Below are positions 1 through 8,577 of a stretch of 64,000 nucleotides of DNA, one piece after another; the stretch's first letter is position 1; every line of letters starts with the position of its first letter. Location of the stretch: contig NZ_BCWB01000039.1 of assembly GCF_001592045.1 (NCBI RefSeq), positions 60,565-124,564 of the forward strand, in the 5' to 3' direction. The notes beneath the pieces are model-generated. The model saw only the letters and a program-made list of their open reading frames with translations. It did no database searches and had not been told where the DNA came from. Made by a program: the position numbers and the translations under genes. This DNA comes from Thermobifida fusca NBRC 14071 = JCM 3263 (GTDB lineage: Bacteria; Actinomycetota; Actinomycetes; Streptosporangiales; Streptosporangiaceae).

Positions 1-152
1 CCGTCGGATTCAACATCTCCTGTGCTCTGCTCAGGATTGGTCGAGCTGTCCGGGCTGGAGACACAGGAAGAAAGCAGAACCGTGCTCAGCGCCGCTGCCA
101 GTAGAAGGCAGGATGCGCGGAGGAAACCAGACGTAGCGATCAGTCGGTTCAC
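1..152 (-). CDS. Putative lipoprotein, cut by the window edge
   Basis: Fifty codons of the N-terminus are visible. The protein begins VNRLIATSGFLRASC and runs into a hydrophobic stretch ending LLSSC, a lipobox-type signal peptide, so it is predicted to be a lipid-anchored extracytoplasmic protein. The mature part starts with a Ser/Asp/Glu-rich linker. The GTG start at 152 has GGAAGG seven bases upstream. The gene lies in the same direction as the tad/flp locus and 130 bases after the TadG-like gene, so it may be its last member. The function cannot be read from the visible part. Confidence 0.6.
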   Translation of the reverse strand, partial: MNRLIATSGFLRASCLLLAAALSTVLLSSCVSSPDSSTNPEQSTGDVESD

Positions 153-282
153 GGGACGGCCTTCCAATCAAGGGCAGAACGATTGATCAGATGATTAGAT
201 TATCCAACGATGCCGGGGATCGGGACTATGCGAATGATGGGTACGGAAAACTATCGAGGATGAAGAGGCAAGATGAAGATCC

Positions 283-987
283 TTAAGGCTGAGGATCTTC
301 ATCTTCCTCATCATCCGAGTCGGCTACACCGAAAGGCTTGTAGAGATACTGTCCTTCCTTGGATACAAGGCGGATGTCAATGAGCTGACGGGCGTGCTGC
401 TCGCTCTGGATCATCTGTCCTTCACAGGAGACGCCGATGATCTGGTGGCTGGCTCCGAAGACGTAGTTGCAGTCGGGAATGACCATTTCCGCGATGGCTG
501 CAGCGTTGCCGATATGGACAAGCCCTTCCTCGTCCTCTGGTTCGGTCCCGTCACAGACGGAGTCTGACCAGCCCCTGCTTCGATCCTCTAAAAGCTCCTT
601 GCGGCAGTTCGCACCGCGGATCTCGACCCGGACAAAGTTGCCGACCTGGCCCATATGGTTGTCACTGGCCCGGATGTCTTCCAGGATTGCTCCGTTCTTT
701 TGAGCATATTTCTCCGCTTGGGCTCGGCCACGTGCGGGATCGTAGAGTCGGTAATACGGGATCTGCCGCCTGGCTAGCATCGCAGCGGCGTTGTCTCGCG
801 CGACCGTAACTGCGGCTAGCGCTGCAGCATCCGCTGCAGTCTGGGCTCGACTACGTAACTGATGAGCATCGCCGAGGCGGATAAAGAGCAGCATTAGCGC
901 TAACAGAGACAACATCATGCCGATGAGCAAGAGCAGGCTCGCCTGCCCTTGCTCATCGGCCGATGGAGACTTGAGAGTGAGCCTCAT
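283..987 (-). CDS. TadG-like pilus assembly protein
   Basis: The 234-residue protein has a short cytoplasmic N-terminus with the motif DEQGQAS, followed by one membrane segment (about residues 15-40) and an Ala-rich helix with AADAAALAAVT. This is the typical start of TadE/TadG-like (pilus-assembly TadG N-terminal) minor pseudopilins. The rest is predicted outside the membrane and holds four Cys residues (about 128-189) that could form disulfides. The C-terminal tail is strongly acidic. It follows the Flp pilin gene by 14 bases, so both probably share a transcript. The Shine-Dalgarno sequence at this start is weak. The family role in pilus assembly is known only in outline. Confidence 0.75.
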   Translation of the reverse strand: MRLTLKSPSADEQGQASLLLLIGMMLSLLALMLLFIRLGDAHQLRSRAQTAADAAALAAVTVARDNAAAMLARRQIPYYRLYDPARGRAQAEKYAQKNGAILEDIRASDNHMGQVGNFVRVEIRGANCRKELLEDRSRGWSDSVCDGTEPEDEEGLVHIGNAAAIAEMVIPDCNYVFGASHQIIGVSCEGQMIQSEQHARQLIDIRLVSKEGQYLYKPFGVADSDDEEDEDPQP

Positions 988-1001
988 GGAACTGCGGAGA
1001 A

Positions 1002-1265
1002 CTACTGAGGGAGGGGTGGTTCAGCCGGGGTTGCAGTGCCGCTGCCCGTACCAAAGATTTGATCTAGCGCTTTGTTGACAGCCGTCTGGACCGCGTTGCC
1101 GATGGGGTTGTTGGTGATCAGAAGGGTCGCGATCGCGGCCACCAGGACGAGGACACCCGCGTACTCCACGAATCCGGCGCCTCGATCATCGCGCCGCTTC
1201 ATGAGGTTGAGGTGGTTGGCAAAGGCCATCCGGGCCTTGACGTAGAGAGAAAGGATCGGCGTCAC
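1002..1265 (-). CDS. flp: Flp-type IVb pilin
   Basis: This 87-residue protein has a basic N-terminus and then RRDDRGAGFVEYAGVLVLV. Cleavage after Gly29 would leave Glu at +5 and Tyr at +6, which is the Flp prepilin rule (G/XXXXEY). A 20-residue hydrophobic helix follows. It should be the major pilin processed by a TadV/CpaA-type peptidase, but no such peptidase is encoded in this window. The C-terminal tail is longer than in classic Flp pilins and ends with Gly/Thr/Pro-rich sequence. The GTG start at 1265 has AAAGGAG upstream. The 129-base gap to the regulator gene upstream could hold its own promoter. Confidence 0.85.
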   Translation of the reverse strand: MTPILSLYVKARMAFANHLNLMKRRDDRGAGFVEYAGVLVLVAAIATLLITNNPIGNAVQTAVNKALDQIFGTGSGTATPAEPPLPQ

Positions 1266-1394
1266 TGTGGGAACTCCTTTGTCGGACGTTCCTTGGGGCT
1301 GTTGTTGACGGTCACTAATGTAGAGAGTGGGCCATTGGGTGCCTAGAGCCCGCGGGCCTAAATATCAGGTCCCAAGAAGGCCCAGGTCCGCGCG

Positions 1395-2048
1395 TCAAGG
1401 TCTGGGACCTGCATGGCCGTTCCACCGGGCGATCGCCGCTGCTCGGGTACGCACCCCCAACTTCCGAAAAATTCGGTTGATGTGGTTTTTCACGGTTTTT
1501 TCGGAAAGGAAGAGTTCTTTCGCGATCTCAGCATTGGACAGACCACGCGCCGCTGCTTCAAGCACTTCAGCTTCCCGTTCGGTGAGGCCTAACGCCGCAG
1601 GGGCGACTGGGACCGGAGTAGGGGGAGCGGCACGCAGCGAGGAGACCAAAGCCGTCGCAGCCACTGGGGAGAGCGGACTCCCAGTGCCGTGCACTACTTC
1701 ACGCAGTGCCCGGTTCAACTCGTCTAGCGTGAAGTTGCCGTGCACGAGATAGCCGGAGGCGCCGCGGCGCAGCGACGTCTGGATCACCTGCGGGTCTTCG
1801 GTGTGGGTGAGCATGACGACTTTGGTGAACTCGGCGAGTTCTTCCACCACGCTGACCCCGTCGCGTACCGGCATGCGCACGTCGAGCAGGACGACGTCGG
1901 GCCGGAGCTCTTGGGCTTTCGTCACAGCCTCGGCGCCGTCGCTCGCCTCGCCGACCACCTGAATGTCGTCGGAGGCCTCCAGCAGAGCGACCAGGCCTGC
2001 ACGCACGACAATGTTGTCGTCCACCGTGAGAACGGTGATCGGGGACAT
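1395..2048 (-). CDS. NarL/LuxR-type response regulator within the tad locus
   Basis: The N-terminal receiver domain has the acidic pair VDDN, the phospho-acceptor Asp in VVLLDVRMP and a Lys near KVVMLTH. The C-terminal GerE/LuxR helix-turn-helix reads LTEREAEVLEAAARGLSNAE. I chose the ATG at 2048 because GGAGGAGG sits eight bases upstream; a TTG six codons earlier lies inside that sequence. The gene starts 24 bases after the stop of the kinase gene, so it is almost certainly its cognate regulator. The Flp pilin gene follows directly and is a plausible target, but no binding site was identified. Confidence 0.9.
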   Translation of the reverse strand: MSPITVLTVDDNIVVRAGLVALLEASDDIQVVGEASDGAEAVTKAQELRPDVVLLDVRMPVRDGVSVVEELAEFTKVVMLTHTEDPQVIQTSLRRGASGYLVHGNFTLDELNRALREVVHGTGSPLSPVAATALVSSLRAAPPTPVPVAPAALGLTEREAEVLEAAARGLSNAEIAKELFLSEKTVKNHINRIFRKLGVRTRAAAIARWNGHAGPRP

Positions 2049-2072
2049 GACGAGGACCTCCTCCAAAAGGGG

Positions 2073-3284
2073 TTACTGGGACAGGTCGCTGTTCTCGCAG
2101 GACGGCGCCAGCGGGAGTCTCACGGTGAGGGTGGTCCCTTCTCCTGGGGTTGAGTCGATGACGAGGTGACCTCCCGCGCGGATCGCGCGTTCCTGCATCC
2201 CAACCAGCCCGTAGTGGCCAGGGGCGGGCACCTCGGGGTCGAAACCCTGACCGTCGTCGTGGATCGTCATGACCAGGTGGCTTGCCTCAGCGGTCAGCTC
2301 CACGGTGACGGTGGCAGCGTGGGCGTGCCGGTGGACGTTCGTGAGCGCCTCCCGCAGTATCGCAATGGCTTCATGACGTGCAGTCACCATCAACGGCAGG
2401 GGAGAGTCGCAAGATCGCAGCTGGGTGCGCACCCCGGTCCGAGCAGACCACTCCCGCAACACTTCGGCTATCTGGTCTGCGATCGGAGTGTCGGAAGTTT
2501 CCTCACGCAGGTCGGAGATGAGTTGCCGGGCTTCGCGCGCCGCGGTCTCTGCGGCTTTCACCACCTGGGCCGCGGTGGCCTCGGCGCGTTCCGGATCCTT
2601 GCGCAACCACACCGGGAGGGCTTGGGCAGCGAGTGCGGCGCCGTGCAGGGTTTTCGCCACCGAATCGTGCATGTCCCGAGCTAGCCGGGCGCGCTCTTCT
2701 GCTGCTGCGGCGGCGCGTTCAGCTGCGCGACGCCGCTCTTGCTCCGCGGCCAGCTCTTCGAACAGGCCGCGGAGCCGCAGCCCGATGTATCCAGCGGTCG
2801 GATAGAGCAGCGGCTGGATGACGATGGCCTGGACGGTGACCCACAGCGTCACCGTTGGCGTGGACAAGCCGCCCAGGTAGGTGAACAAGGCGGCGAGATA
2901 GCCGAGGATCTGCAGTGCAGAGATTCCCGCCACACCCCGGACCCCGTAGAGCACCCCTGCGGTGGCGCTGGTGAGCACGGTGGCGAGGAAGAAGGCTCCC
3001 GACAGGCCGGACATGGCCAGGATCGCTGAAGAGACCAGAATGTCGGCGACGGTCAGCACCGGGTAGCGCACGACGTGGGCGGAAAACCGCCCCCAGTAGC
3101 GGGACAGGAGCCAGGACAATACCGCGTAGCTGATCAGGGCGAGGGCAACACCAGCGGAGATCTGCTGCGGGGGGAGGAGCAGCAGAGCGACGCCGGTGAG
3201 GAGGAACCGCAGTTGGATGAGGAGCCGAGCGAGCGCGGCTAACCGTTCCCGTGGGGTTTCTTTCTGATCTGCTGCGGTGCCCAT
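2073..3284 (-). CDS. NarL-type sensor histidine kinase
   Basis: The 403-residue protein has several membrane segments in the first 170 residues with little extracytoplasmic loop, so it probably senses something within or close to the membrane. A coiled linker leads to a HisKA_3 domain with RDMHDSVAKTL (phospho-accepting His near residue 207). A HATPase_c domain follows, with an N-box AILREALTNVHRHA and the glycine boxes HDDGQGFD and GLVGMQERA. It starts four bases after the tadC stop and is followed by its regulator, placing the pair inside the tad operon. The signal is unknown. Confidence 0.9.
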   Translation of the reverse strand: MGTAADQKETPRERLAALARLLIQLRFLLTGVALLLLPPQQISAGVALALISYAVLSWLLSRYWGRFSAHVVRYPVLTVADILVSSAILAMSGLSGAFFLATVLTSATAGVLYGVRGVAGISALQILGYLAALFTYLGGLSTPTVTLWVTVQAIVIQPLLYPTAGYIGLRLRGLFEELAAEQERRRAAERAAAAAEERARLARDMHDSVAKTLHGAALAAQALPVWLRKDPERAEATAAQVVKAAETAAREARQLISDLREETSDTPIADQIAEVLREWSARTGVRTQLRSCDSPLPLMVTARHEAIAILREALTNVHRHAHAATVTVELTAEASHLVMTIHDDGQGFDPEVPAPGHYGLVGMQERAIRAGGHLVIDSTPGEGTTLTVRLPLAPSCENSDLSQ

Positions 3285-3288
3285 GGCA

Positions 3289-4200
3289 TCACCCGAAGAT
3301 GGCGGAGAGGTCTACTTCAGAGCCGAGGAGCATGCCACCGCCGATGATGAGCAGCAGACCAGGCAGCATGGTGGCGGCGGTTACCGCGGTGACTCTGGGG
3401 TTGAGATGCTGCGCTTTGCGCCGCAGGAATTGGGCGTCTTCGCGGCGCATGTCGGTGCTGAGCGCGTGCAGGGTCTGGGAGAGTGGGGCTCCCAGCTCTT
3501 CAGCCTGCTGCAGCGCGGTGATGAAACGGCCCAGGGCCTCGTTGGAGTTGCGTTCCCGCAGTGCGGCGAAAGCGTCCCGCCTACTGGTGCCGAGTTCCAT
3601 CTGGCGCAGCGCCAGTTGGAACTCCGAAGCCAGCACCCCCGGCATGGCGTCAGCCACGCGGGCCAGAGCTTGACGGAACGAGAGCCCGGCACTCACCGTG
3701 ACGGCAAGGACGTCCAGGAAATCGGGCAGCTGCTTTTGAATCTCTTCCTGGCGTTTGCGCTTCTCGGAGTAGAGCGAGAGGTCGGTGAGCGTGCCGAAGG
3801 CCAGGACGACGAGGGCCAGAGTGGTCGAGCCTTGAAGGAACAGGAAAACAGCGAGGGTGCCGTAGAGCAGCACTTCACCGGCTTTGCGTTGCGCATAGCG
3901 GCGTACAGTGAGGCCTTCGGGGCGGCCAGCCGCATCGATCCGCGCCTGGATTTTCGCCTGCTGTTCTTCACCGAGCCATTCCAGGAGTGTGGTGGCGAAC
4001 GGCCGTCCGATCAGTTCGGTGATGCGGTGCAGGATGAAGGTTTCGTCGGACTTCTTCTTTTTCGGCGCTGCGGTGATGAAGTCGCTCGTGACCTCGCTTG
4101 TCCGGGTCATCAAATGGAAACCCCACGTGAACAAGACCACGCAGAGCGCACCGGAGAGGCCTAGCAGCAGGCTTGTCGAGGGGGTCAGCGCGATGGACAT
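3289..4200 (-). CDS. tadC: TadC-like inner membrane platform protein
   Basis: This is a type II secretion system F-family protein of 303 residues. It has an N-terminal membrane segment, a second central hydrophobic pair, a cytoplasmic helical T2SSF domain (PDFLDVLAVTVSAGLSFRQA onwards) and a C-terminal membrane segment. With TadB it should form the membrane platform on which the TadA ATPase drives pilin polymerisation. The ATG has GGAG upstream. It lies 33 bases after tadB and four bases before the kinase gene. Confidence 0.88.
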   Translation of the reverse strand: MSIALTPSTSLLLGLSGALCVVLFTWGFHLMTRTSEVTSDFITAAPKKKKSDETFILHRITELIGRPFATTLLEWLGEEQQAKIQARIDAAGRPEGLTVRRYAQRKAGEVLLYGTLAVFLFLQGSTTLALVVLAFGTLTDLSLYSEKRKRQEEIQKQLPDFLDVLAVTVSAGLSFRQALARVADAMPGVLASEFQLALRQMELGTSRRDAFAALRERNSNEALGRFITALQQAEELGAPLSQTLHALSTDMRREDAQFLRRKAQHLNPRVTAVTAATMLPGLLLIIGGGMLLGSEVDLSAIFG

Positions 4201-4233
4201 GGGGTCGGGCTCCGTGTGTGGGTGGGGGCGAGC

Positions 4234-5166
4234 TTAGAAGTCGATACGGGACATGCGGCGGATCACTACGAACCCGATGGTGAAGAGGGTCAGGGCGGCC
4301 CCCAGGACAACGAGGCCGGCGAAGCTTTCCGTCATTCGGGCGACAGTGCCGGGCATGAGCGCGTTGAGCAGGAACAGCGAGCCCACGCCCATGAGGAGCA
4401 GCGTCCACGCTGTACTGGTGGTCTCGCTGAGGATGGTGCGGACCTCGCGCCGGGTCTCCTTGCGGTTCTCCAGGGTTTCGGAGATGTTGCGGAGCGCAGT
4501 GACGAGAGCACCACCGGACCGAGCCGACACCAGCAAAGTGGAGATCAGCACCCCGATCTCCCGGGACGGCATGCGCTTCCTCAAATCGTTGAGGGCTTCT
4601 TCAAAGGGTTGGCCGACTTTGATCGACTCCGCGACGTGCCGTAGCTCTGCTCCGGCCGGGTCGGCGAGTTCGTCGGCAGCCATGTCGATCGCGGTGGGGA
4701 GCGCGAGACCCGCTTGGGTGGCGTTGGACAGCACCCGGGCGAGTTCGGGAAGCTGCGCGGTGAACGCTTCCCGGCGTTTCTCTTCCTGCCGGTTGAGATA
4801 GGCGAGGAACAGGTAGCCCACGAGGGCGGCGGCACACAAGCCCAAAAGCGGAGCGAGGACGTGCCAGACGATGACGATCGCGGCGACAGCGCAGGCCGCC
4901 ACCAGCAGGGCGAAGGAGGAGACCTTCATCTGCACGCCTGCCCGGTCCAGGCGGGTTCGGATCTGGCGGCCCAGCTCGGTGCGGCGCAGCCGAACGTCGA
5001 GGCGGGCCATCGGGCTGTTGGCGCGCCGCTCCACTTCGGCGAGCACGCTGCGTGCTGCCAGCATGCGGCGCTGCGCCACCCCGTCCAGGAAGACGACGAC
5101 ACCCCACACCGCGATGACCAGCGTGATGATCGTGATGAGCAGGATGAGCAGGGGATAGTGGTTCAC
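4234..5166 (-). CDS. tadB: TadB-like inner membrane platform protein
   Basis: This T2SSF-family protein of 310 residues has membrane segments near residues 5-25, 85-125 and at the C-terminus. Between them is the cytoplasmic helical domain with LPELARVLSNATQAGLALPT. It is the partner of TadC. The GTG start overlaps the tadA stop as GTGA, which indicates translational coupling and supports this start. The order TadA-TadB-TadC is the conserved core of tad loci. Confidence 0.9.
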   Translation of the reverse strand: MNHYPLLILLITIITLVIAVWGVVVFLDGVAQRRMLAARSVLAEVERRANSPMARLDVRLRRTELGRQIRTRLDRAGVQMKVSSFALLVAACAVAAIVIVWHVLAPLLGLCAAALVGYLFLAYLNRQEEKRREAFTAQLPELARVLSNATQAGLALPTAIDMAADELADPAGAELRHVAESIKVGQPFEEALNDLRKRMPSREIGVLISTLLVSARSGGALVTALRNISETLENRKETRREVRTILSETTSTAWTLLLMGVGSLFLLNALMPGTVARMTESFAGLVVLGAALTLFTIGFVVIRRMSRIDF

Positions 5167-6503
5167 AGTGCGCCTCCGGAGAAGGGGGAGCCGTGGTCGG
5201 CGGGGCGGCGGATCCCGAAGGTGGCCGGGATGCTTTCCCCAGCGGTGTAGAGCCGTTCGGCGATGTGCCGGGGCAGCGGGAAGTGGTGGAATTCTCCGGT
5301 GACTCGGCGCTGGGCTTCGTAGCGGTCCGCGTGGAATCTCAGGAGCGGTTCCAACCGGAATTCCTCGTGCCTTCGGGAGGCCACCACCGACACTTCGGCG
5401 ACCCGCCGTGAGCCGTCCGGGTAGCGGGACAGGTGCACGATCACGTCGATGGCCGCGTTGATCTGGTCGCGCAACGCCTCGAAGGGGATCTTGACTTCGC
5501 TCATGGACGCCAGGGTCAGGAGGCGGTGCACGGCGTCGTCCGCGGAGTTGGCGTGCACGGTGGCTAGGGACCCGTCGTGACCGGTGTTCATCGCCTGCAG
5601 CATGTCGAGGGTTTCCGCGCCGCGGACCTCGCCGACGATGATGCGGTCCGGTCGCATACGCAGCGAGTTGCGGACGAGGTCGCGGATGGTGACGGCTCCT
5701 TGGCCTTCGATGTTGGGGGGACGTGCTTCCAGGCGCAGCACGTGCTCCTGCTGGAGCTGGAGTTCCGCGGAGTCTTCGATGGTGATGATGCGTTCGTGGG
5801 AGGGCACGAACGCGGAGAGTGCGTTGAGGAACGTGGTTTTTCCGGTGCCGGTACCCCCCGAGATGATCACGTTGAACCGGGCGCGGATCATGGAGGCCAG
5901 CAGGATGCCGGTCGCTTCGTCAAGGCTGCCCATAGAGATGAGCTGTTCAATGGTGAACGGCTTGGGGAAGCGACGGATGGTGACGATCGGCCCCGACAGC
6001 GACAGCGGCGGAATGATCACGTTGACGCGTTCCCCGGTGGGGAGGCGTGCGTCAACCATAGGGCTGGATTCGTCGACACGGCGGTTGACCGTGGAAACGA
6101 TGCGGTCGATGGTCTGGTAGAGCTGTTCTTCGCTGGCGAATGTGGTCTCGATCCGCTGGACCCGGCCGTTGCGTTCTATGAAGATGTTGTCCGGGCCGTT
6201 GACCATGATCTCGGTGATGCTCTCGTCGGCGAGCAACGGTTCGAGCACTCCGAGCCCCAGGGCCTCGTCCACGACCCGGCGGATCATGTTGGCGCGCTCC
6301 CGGTCGGAGAGCACAGGGCCTTCCCGGGAGAGCAGGTGCCCGACGACCTTCTCCAAGCGGATGCGGCGCTGCTCCATGCTGAGCATGGCCAGGTCGTCGA
6401 GGTTGATCTCGGAGAGCAGACGTTTTCGCCAGTGGGCGACGCTGCCCCGGTCCGAGTGCTGGGCGGAGAGGCGGCCTTCGTTGAGCCGGTCTTTCAGAGC
6501 CAT
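5163..6503 (-). CDS. tadA: TadA/CpaF secretion ATPase
   Basis: This is a type II/IV secretion ATPase of the CpaF family (446 residues). The Walker A motif is SGGTGTGKTTFLNAL, the Walker B region is RIIVGEVRGAE and a His box sits at NTGHDGSLATVHA. The N-terminal domain carries the family signature ITEIMVNGPDNIFIERNGR. It is the cytoplasmic hexameric motor that powers Flp pilus assembly. It starts 36 bases after tadE and is translationally coupled to tadB. Confidence 0.95.
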   Translation of the reverse strand: MALKDRLNEGRLSAQHSDRGSVAHWRKRLLSEINLDDLAMLSMEQRRIRLEKVVGHLLSREGPVLSDRERANMIRRVVDEALGLGVLEPLLADESITEIMVNGPDNIFIERNGRVQRIETTFASEEQLYQTIDRIVSTVNRRVDESSPMVDARLPTGERVNVIIPPLSLSGPIVTIRRFPKPFTIEQLISMGSLDEATGILLASMIRARFNVIISGGTGTGKTTFLNALSAFVPSHERIITIEDSAELQLQQEHVLRLEARPPNIEGQGAVTIRDLVRNSLRMRPDRIIVGEVRGAETLDMLQAMNTGHDGSLATVHANSADDAVHRLLTLASMSEVKIPFEALRDQINAAIDVIVHLSRYPDGSRRVAEVSVVASRRHEEFRLEPLLRFHADRYEAQRRVTGEFHHFPLPRHIAERLYTAGESIPATFGIRRPADHGSPFSGGAL

Positions 6504-6539
6504 GAGTCGTACCTGTGCAGAACGGGCGGTGCGGGAACG

Positions 6540-6923
6540 TTAGAAAGCCATGTCCACGCGGCGGACCACGGTGTATTCGAGACCCCCGATGGGGAAGACC
6601 ACGGGGATGCTGAACTCCACTTCGGCGTAGACACCGCGGTCGTCGGTGCGGCCGGTGCGGATCTTGGCGTCGTCCATCCAGTCGGGGAGCGCCTGCCGGG
6701 CTTCCGTTGCCCCGCTGATCAGCCCGGTGCGTTCTACCGCCCGGGCGCCGATCCGCGCCGCGTTCTCCGCCTGCTCCACGGCAACGAACAGGGCGAACAC
6801 TTCGAACACTACGGTCGCCACCAAGAGGAACAGCGGCAGGTAGACGGCGAACTCCACGAGCTGGGAGCCGCGGTCGTCACGGCGGGGGCGGCGGAAACGG
6901 GAGGGCAGGAGCACCGGGGTCAC
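6540..6923 (-). CDS. tadE: TadE-like minor pseudopilin
   Basis: The protein has about 127 residues. The basic N-terminus leads to RGSQLVEFAVYLPLFLL: cleavage after Gly would place Glu at +5, as in TadE/TadF pseudopilins, followed by one membrane helix and an Ala-rich helix (AENAARIGARA). I chose the GTG at 6923, which overlaps the upstream stop as GTGA and has GGAAAG just before it. An in-frame ATG 13 codons earlier is inside the upstream gene and lacks comparable support. It should be a minor pilus component processed by a TadV-type peptidase. Confidence 0.85.
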   Translation of the reverse strand: MTPVLLPSRFRRPRRDDRGSQLVEFAVYLPLFLLVATVVFEVFALFVAVEQAENAARIGARAVERTGLISGATEARQALPDWMDDAKIRTGRTDDRGVYAEVEFSIPVVFPIGGLEYTVVRRVDMAF

Positions 6924-8533
6924 CTTTCCGGAAAGACCATGGAACGGCTGCTGATCTCCCACGGGCTGTCCAGCCCGGGCAGGACCATCGGCATAGCGAT
7001 CGTCACTTCGACATATTCCCGGCCTTCCACGGTGATCCGCTCGAGATGGAAAGTTCCCTCCTCGTCCCAGGGGGAACGCACCCGCCGCGTGGCCTCCTCC
7101 AGGATCAGCTCCGGGTCGTCCGGGGTGATCGCTGCTTGGCGGGCGCCTTCGTTGGCCGCGTGCGCGGCGTACATTCCCGTCAGACCGATCAGCACGAGCT
7201 GCCAGGTGAGCAGGAACGCGAGACCGAGAAGCGGGATGAGCGCGGCGAATTCCACCATGGAGGCGCCGGTGTCGCTGCGGCCGTGGAATTGACGGCTGCG
7301 GGCCAGCATCGCTTCGGCGGCATCCGCGGTGCTCGTGACCCCGGTGGGAGGCTCCGCAGCGGACTCTTCAGCGGATTCCAGGAGGCCCAGTTCTCTGGCG
7401 ATCTTCCCGAACGCTTTGAGCAGGCTCTCGTCAGTGAGTCGGGAAGGGTCGCCGGTGTTGGACGCTTCTTCCAAAGCCCGGTAGGCGGCGGGGATGACTG
7501 TGCGCAGCATGGGAGCGCGCAGCAGTTTGCGAGCGAACTCGGGTTGGATCTCGTTTTTACGGCTGTGCCGGACGAGCAGCGAAGTCACGTTCTTGGGGTC
7601 GCGGACTTGGAGCCGTTCCCACATCGCGATGAGCCGCTGCGCGGCGCGGAGGGCCGGAAGGTCGGGAGTGATGAGGATGAGCGCGGTGTCGGACAGTTCC
7701 ACGGCCACCGCGGTGGCGTCGTCGACAGCGGAGCCGCAGTCCACGATCACCATGTCGTAGCGGGATCGCAGGGCGCCGAGGATCTGCCGGGCGGCGTGCG
7801 CGGTGACGTCTTCCCCGTTTTCGCCGTGGACGGGGGCGAGCAGGATGTGAGGGCCGTCGGGGTGCACGTAGACGGTTTCGGCGAGCATCGCGGCGCTGAT
7901 GTCGTCGGCGGCGTCAACGAGGTCGACGATGCTGCGACGGTGTTTGAGGTCGTAGTAGCCGGGGATGTCGCCGGACTGGAGGTCGAGGTCGACGAGGCAG
8001 ACCGCCTGGCCGTTCCTGGCCGCGATCCGGGCGAGGTGGATCGCTGTCGTGGTGGTGCCCACCCCGCCTTTGGCGCCGGTCAGGCTGATGATCCGGCCGC
8101 GCCGCCCCCCGATAGGAAGGTCCAGGGACGCTGCTTCCAGGTGGCGGCGCAGGGTCCGGGACCATTCGGCTGCGCTGGAGACACGGGTTTCGAGTTCTTC
8201 GATTGTGGCGTCGCTGTGCAGCAGGCCGCGCGCCCCCGCCTCGACCGCGCTGGTGAAGAGGTCGGGGGACATCTCGTCGGAGACGAGGATGACCGCGAGT
8301 TGGGGACGGTTGCGGGAGATGTCACGGATGAGGTCGAGCACCGGCAGGGGACCGAGGTCCTCGTGGATCAGGACGACGTCGAGTGAGGGGAAGTGGGTGA
8401 GCGCGTCCGTGATGTCGTGGGAGGAGCGGTAGACGCTCACCACTTCAATGTCGCTGATCTCCGCGAGCCGTGCGAGAAGGGCGTTCTCCAGGTCGTCGCT
8501 GGGAACACCGATCATGACCTGGTAGGCGTTCAT
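6920..8533 (-). CDS. TadZ/CpaE ATPase fused to a TadE-like domain
   Basis: One uninterrupted 537-codon frame. Residues 1-130 form a receiver-like pseudo-domain, as in CpaE. Residues 145-390 are a MinD/ParA-type ATPase with the deviant Walker A motif TGAKGGVGTTTTAIHLA, VDLDLQSGD and VIVDCGSAV. This part would localise the pilus machine. After a linker, residues 409-537 read like a complete TadE protein: MLARSRQ, then DTGASMVEFAAL with a prepilin-peptidase site after Gly423 (Glu at +5), one membrane helix and an external domain. An internal ATG at codon 409 (position 7309) could start a separate TadE, but no good Shine-Dalgarno is visible. The topology fits: ATPase inside, tail outside. Confidence 0.88.
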   Translation of the reverse strand: MNAYQVMIGVPSDDLENALLARLAEISDIEVVSVYRSSHDITDALTHFPSLDVVLIHEDLGPLPVLDLIRDISRNRPQLAVILVSDEMSPDLFTSAVEAGARGLLHSDATIEELETRVSSAAEWSRTLRRHLEAASLDLPIGGRRGRIISLTGAKGGVGTTTTAIHLARIAARNGQAVCLVDLDLQSGDIPGYYDLKHRRSIVDLVDAADDISAAMLAETVYVHPDGPHILLAPVHGENGEDVTAHAARQILGALRSRYDMVIVDCGSAVDDATAVAVELSDTALILITPDLPALRAAQRLIAMWERLQVRDPKNVTSLLVRHSRKNEIQPEFARKLLRAPMLRTVIPAAYRALEEASNTGDPSRLTDESLLKAFGKIARELGLLESAEESAAEPPTGVTSTADAAEAMLARSRQFHGRSDTGASMVEFAALIPLLGLAFLLTWQLVLIGLTGMYAAHAANEGARQAAITPDDPELILEEATRRVRSPWDEEGTFHLERITVEGREYVEVTIAMPMVLPGLDSPWEISSRSMVFPER

Positions 8534-8577
8534 CCGTTCTCACCTCTGGAGCGGTCGGGGCTGGGTGGTGCGCGCTA

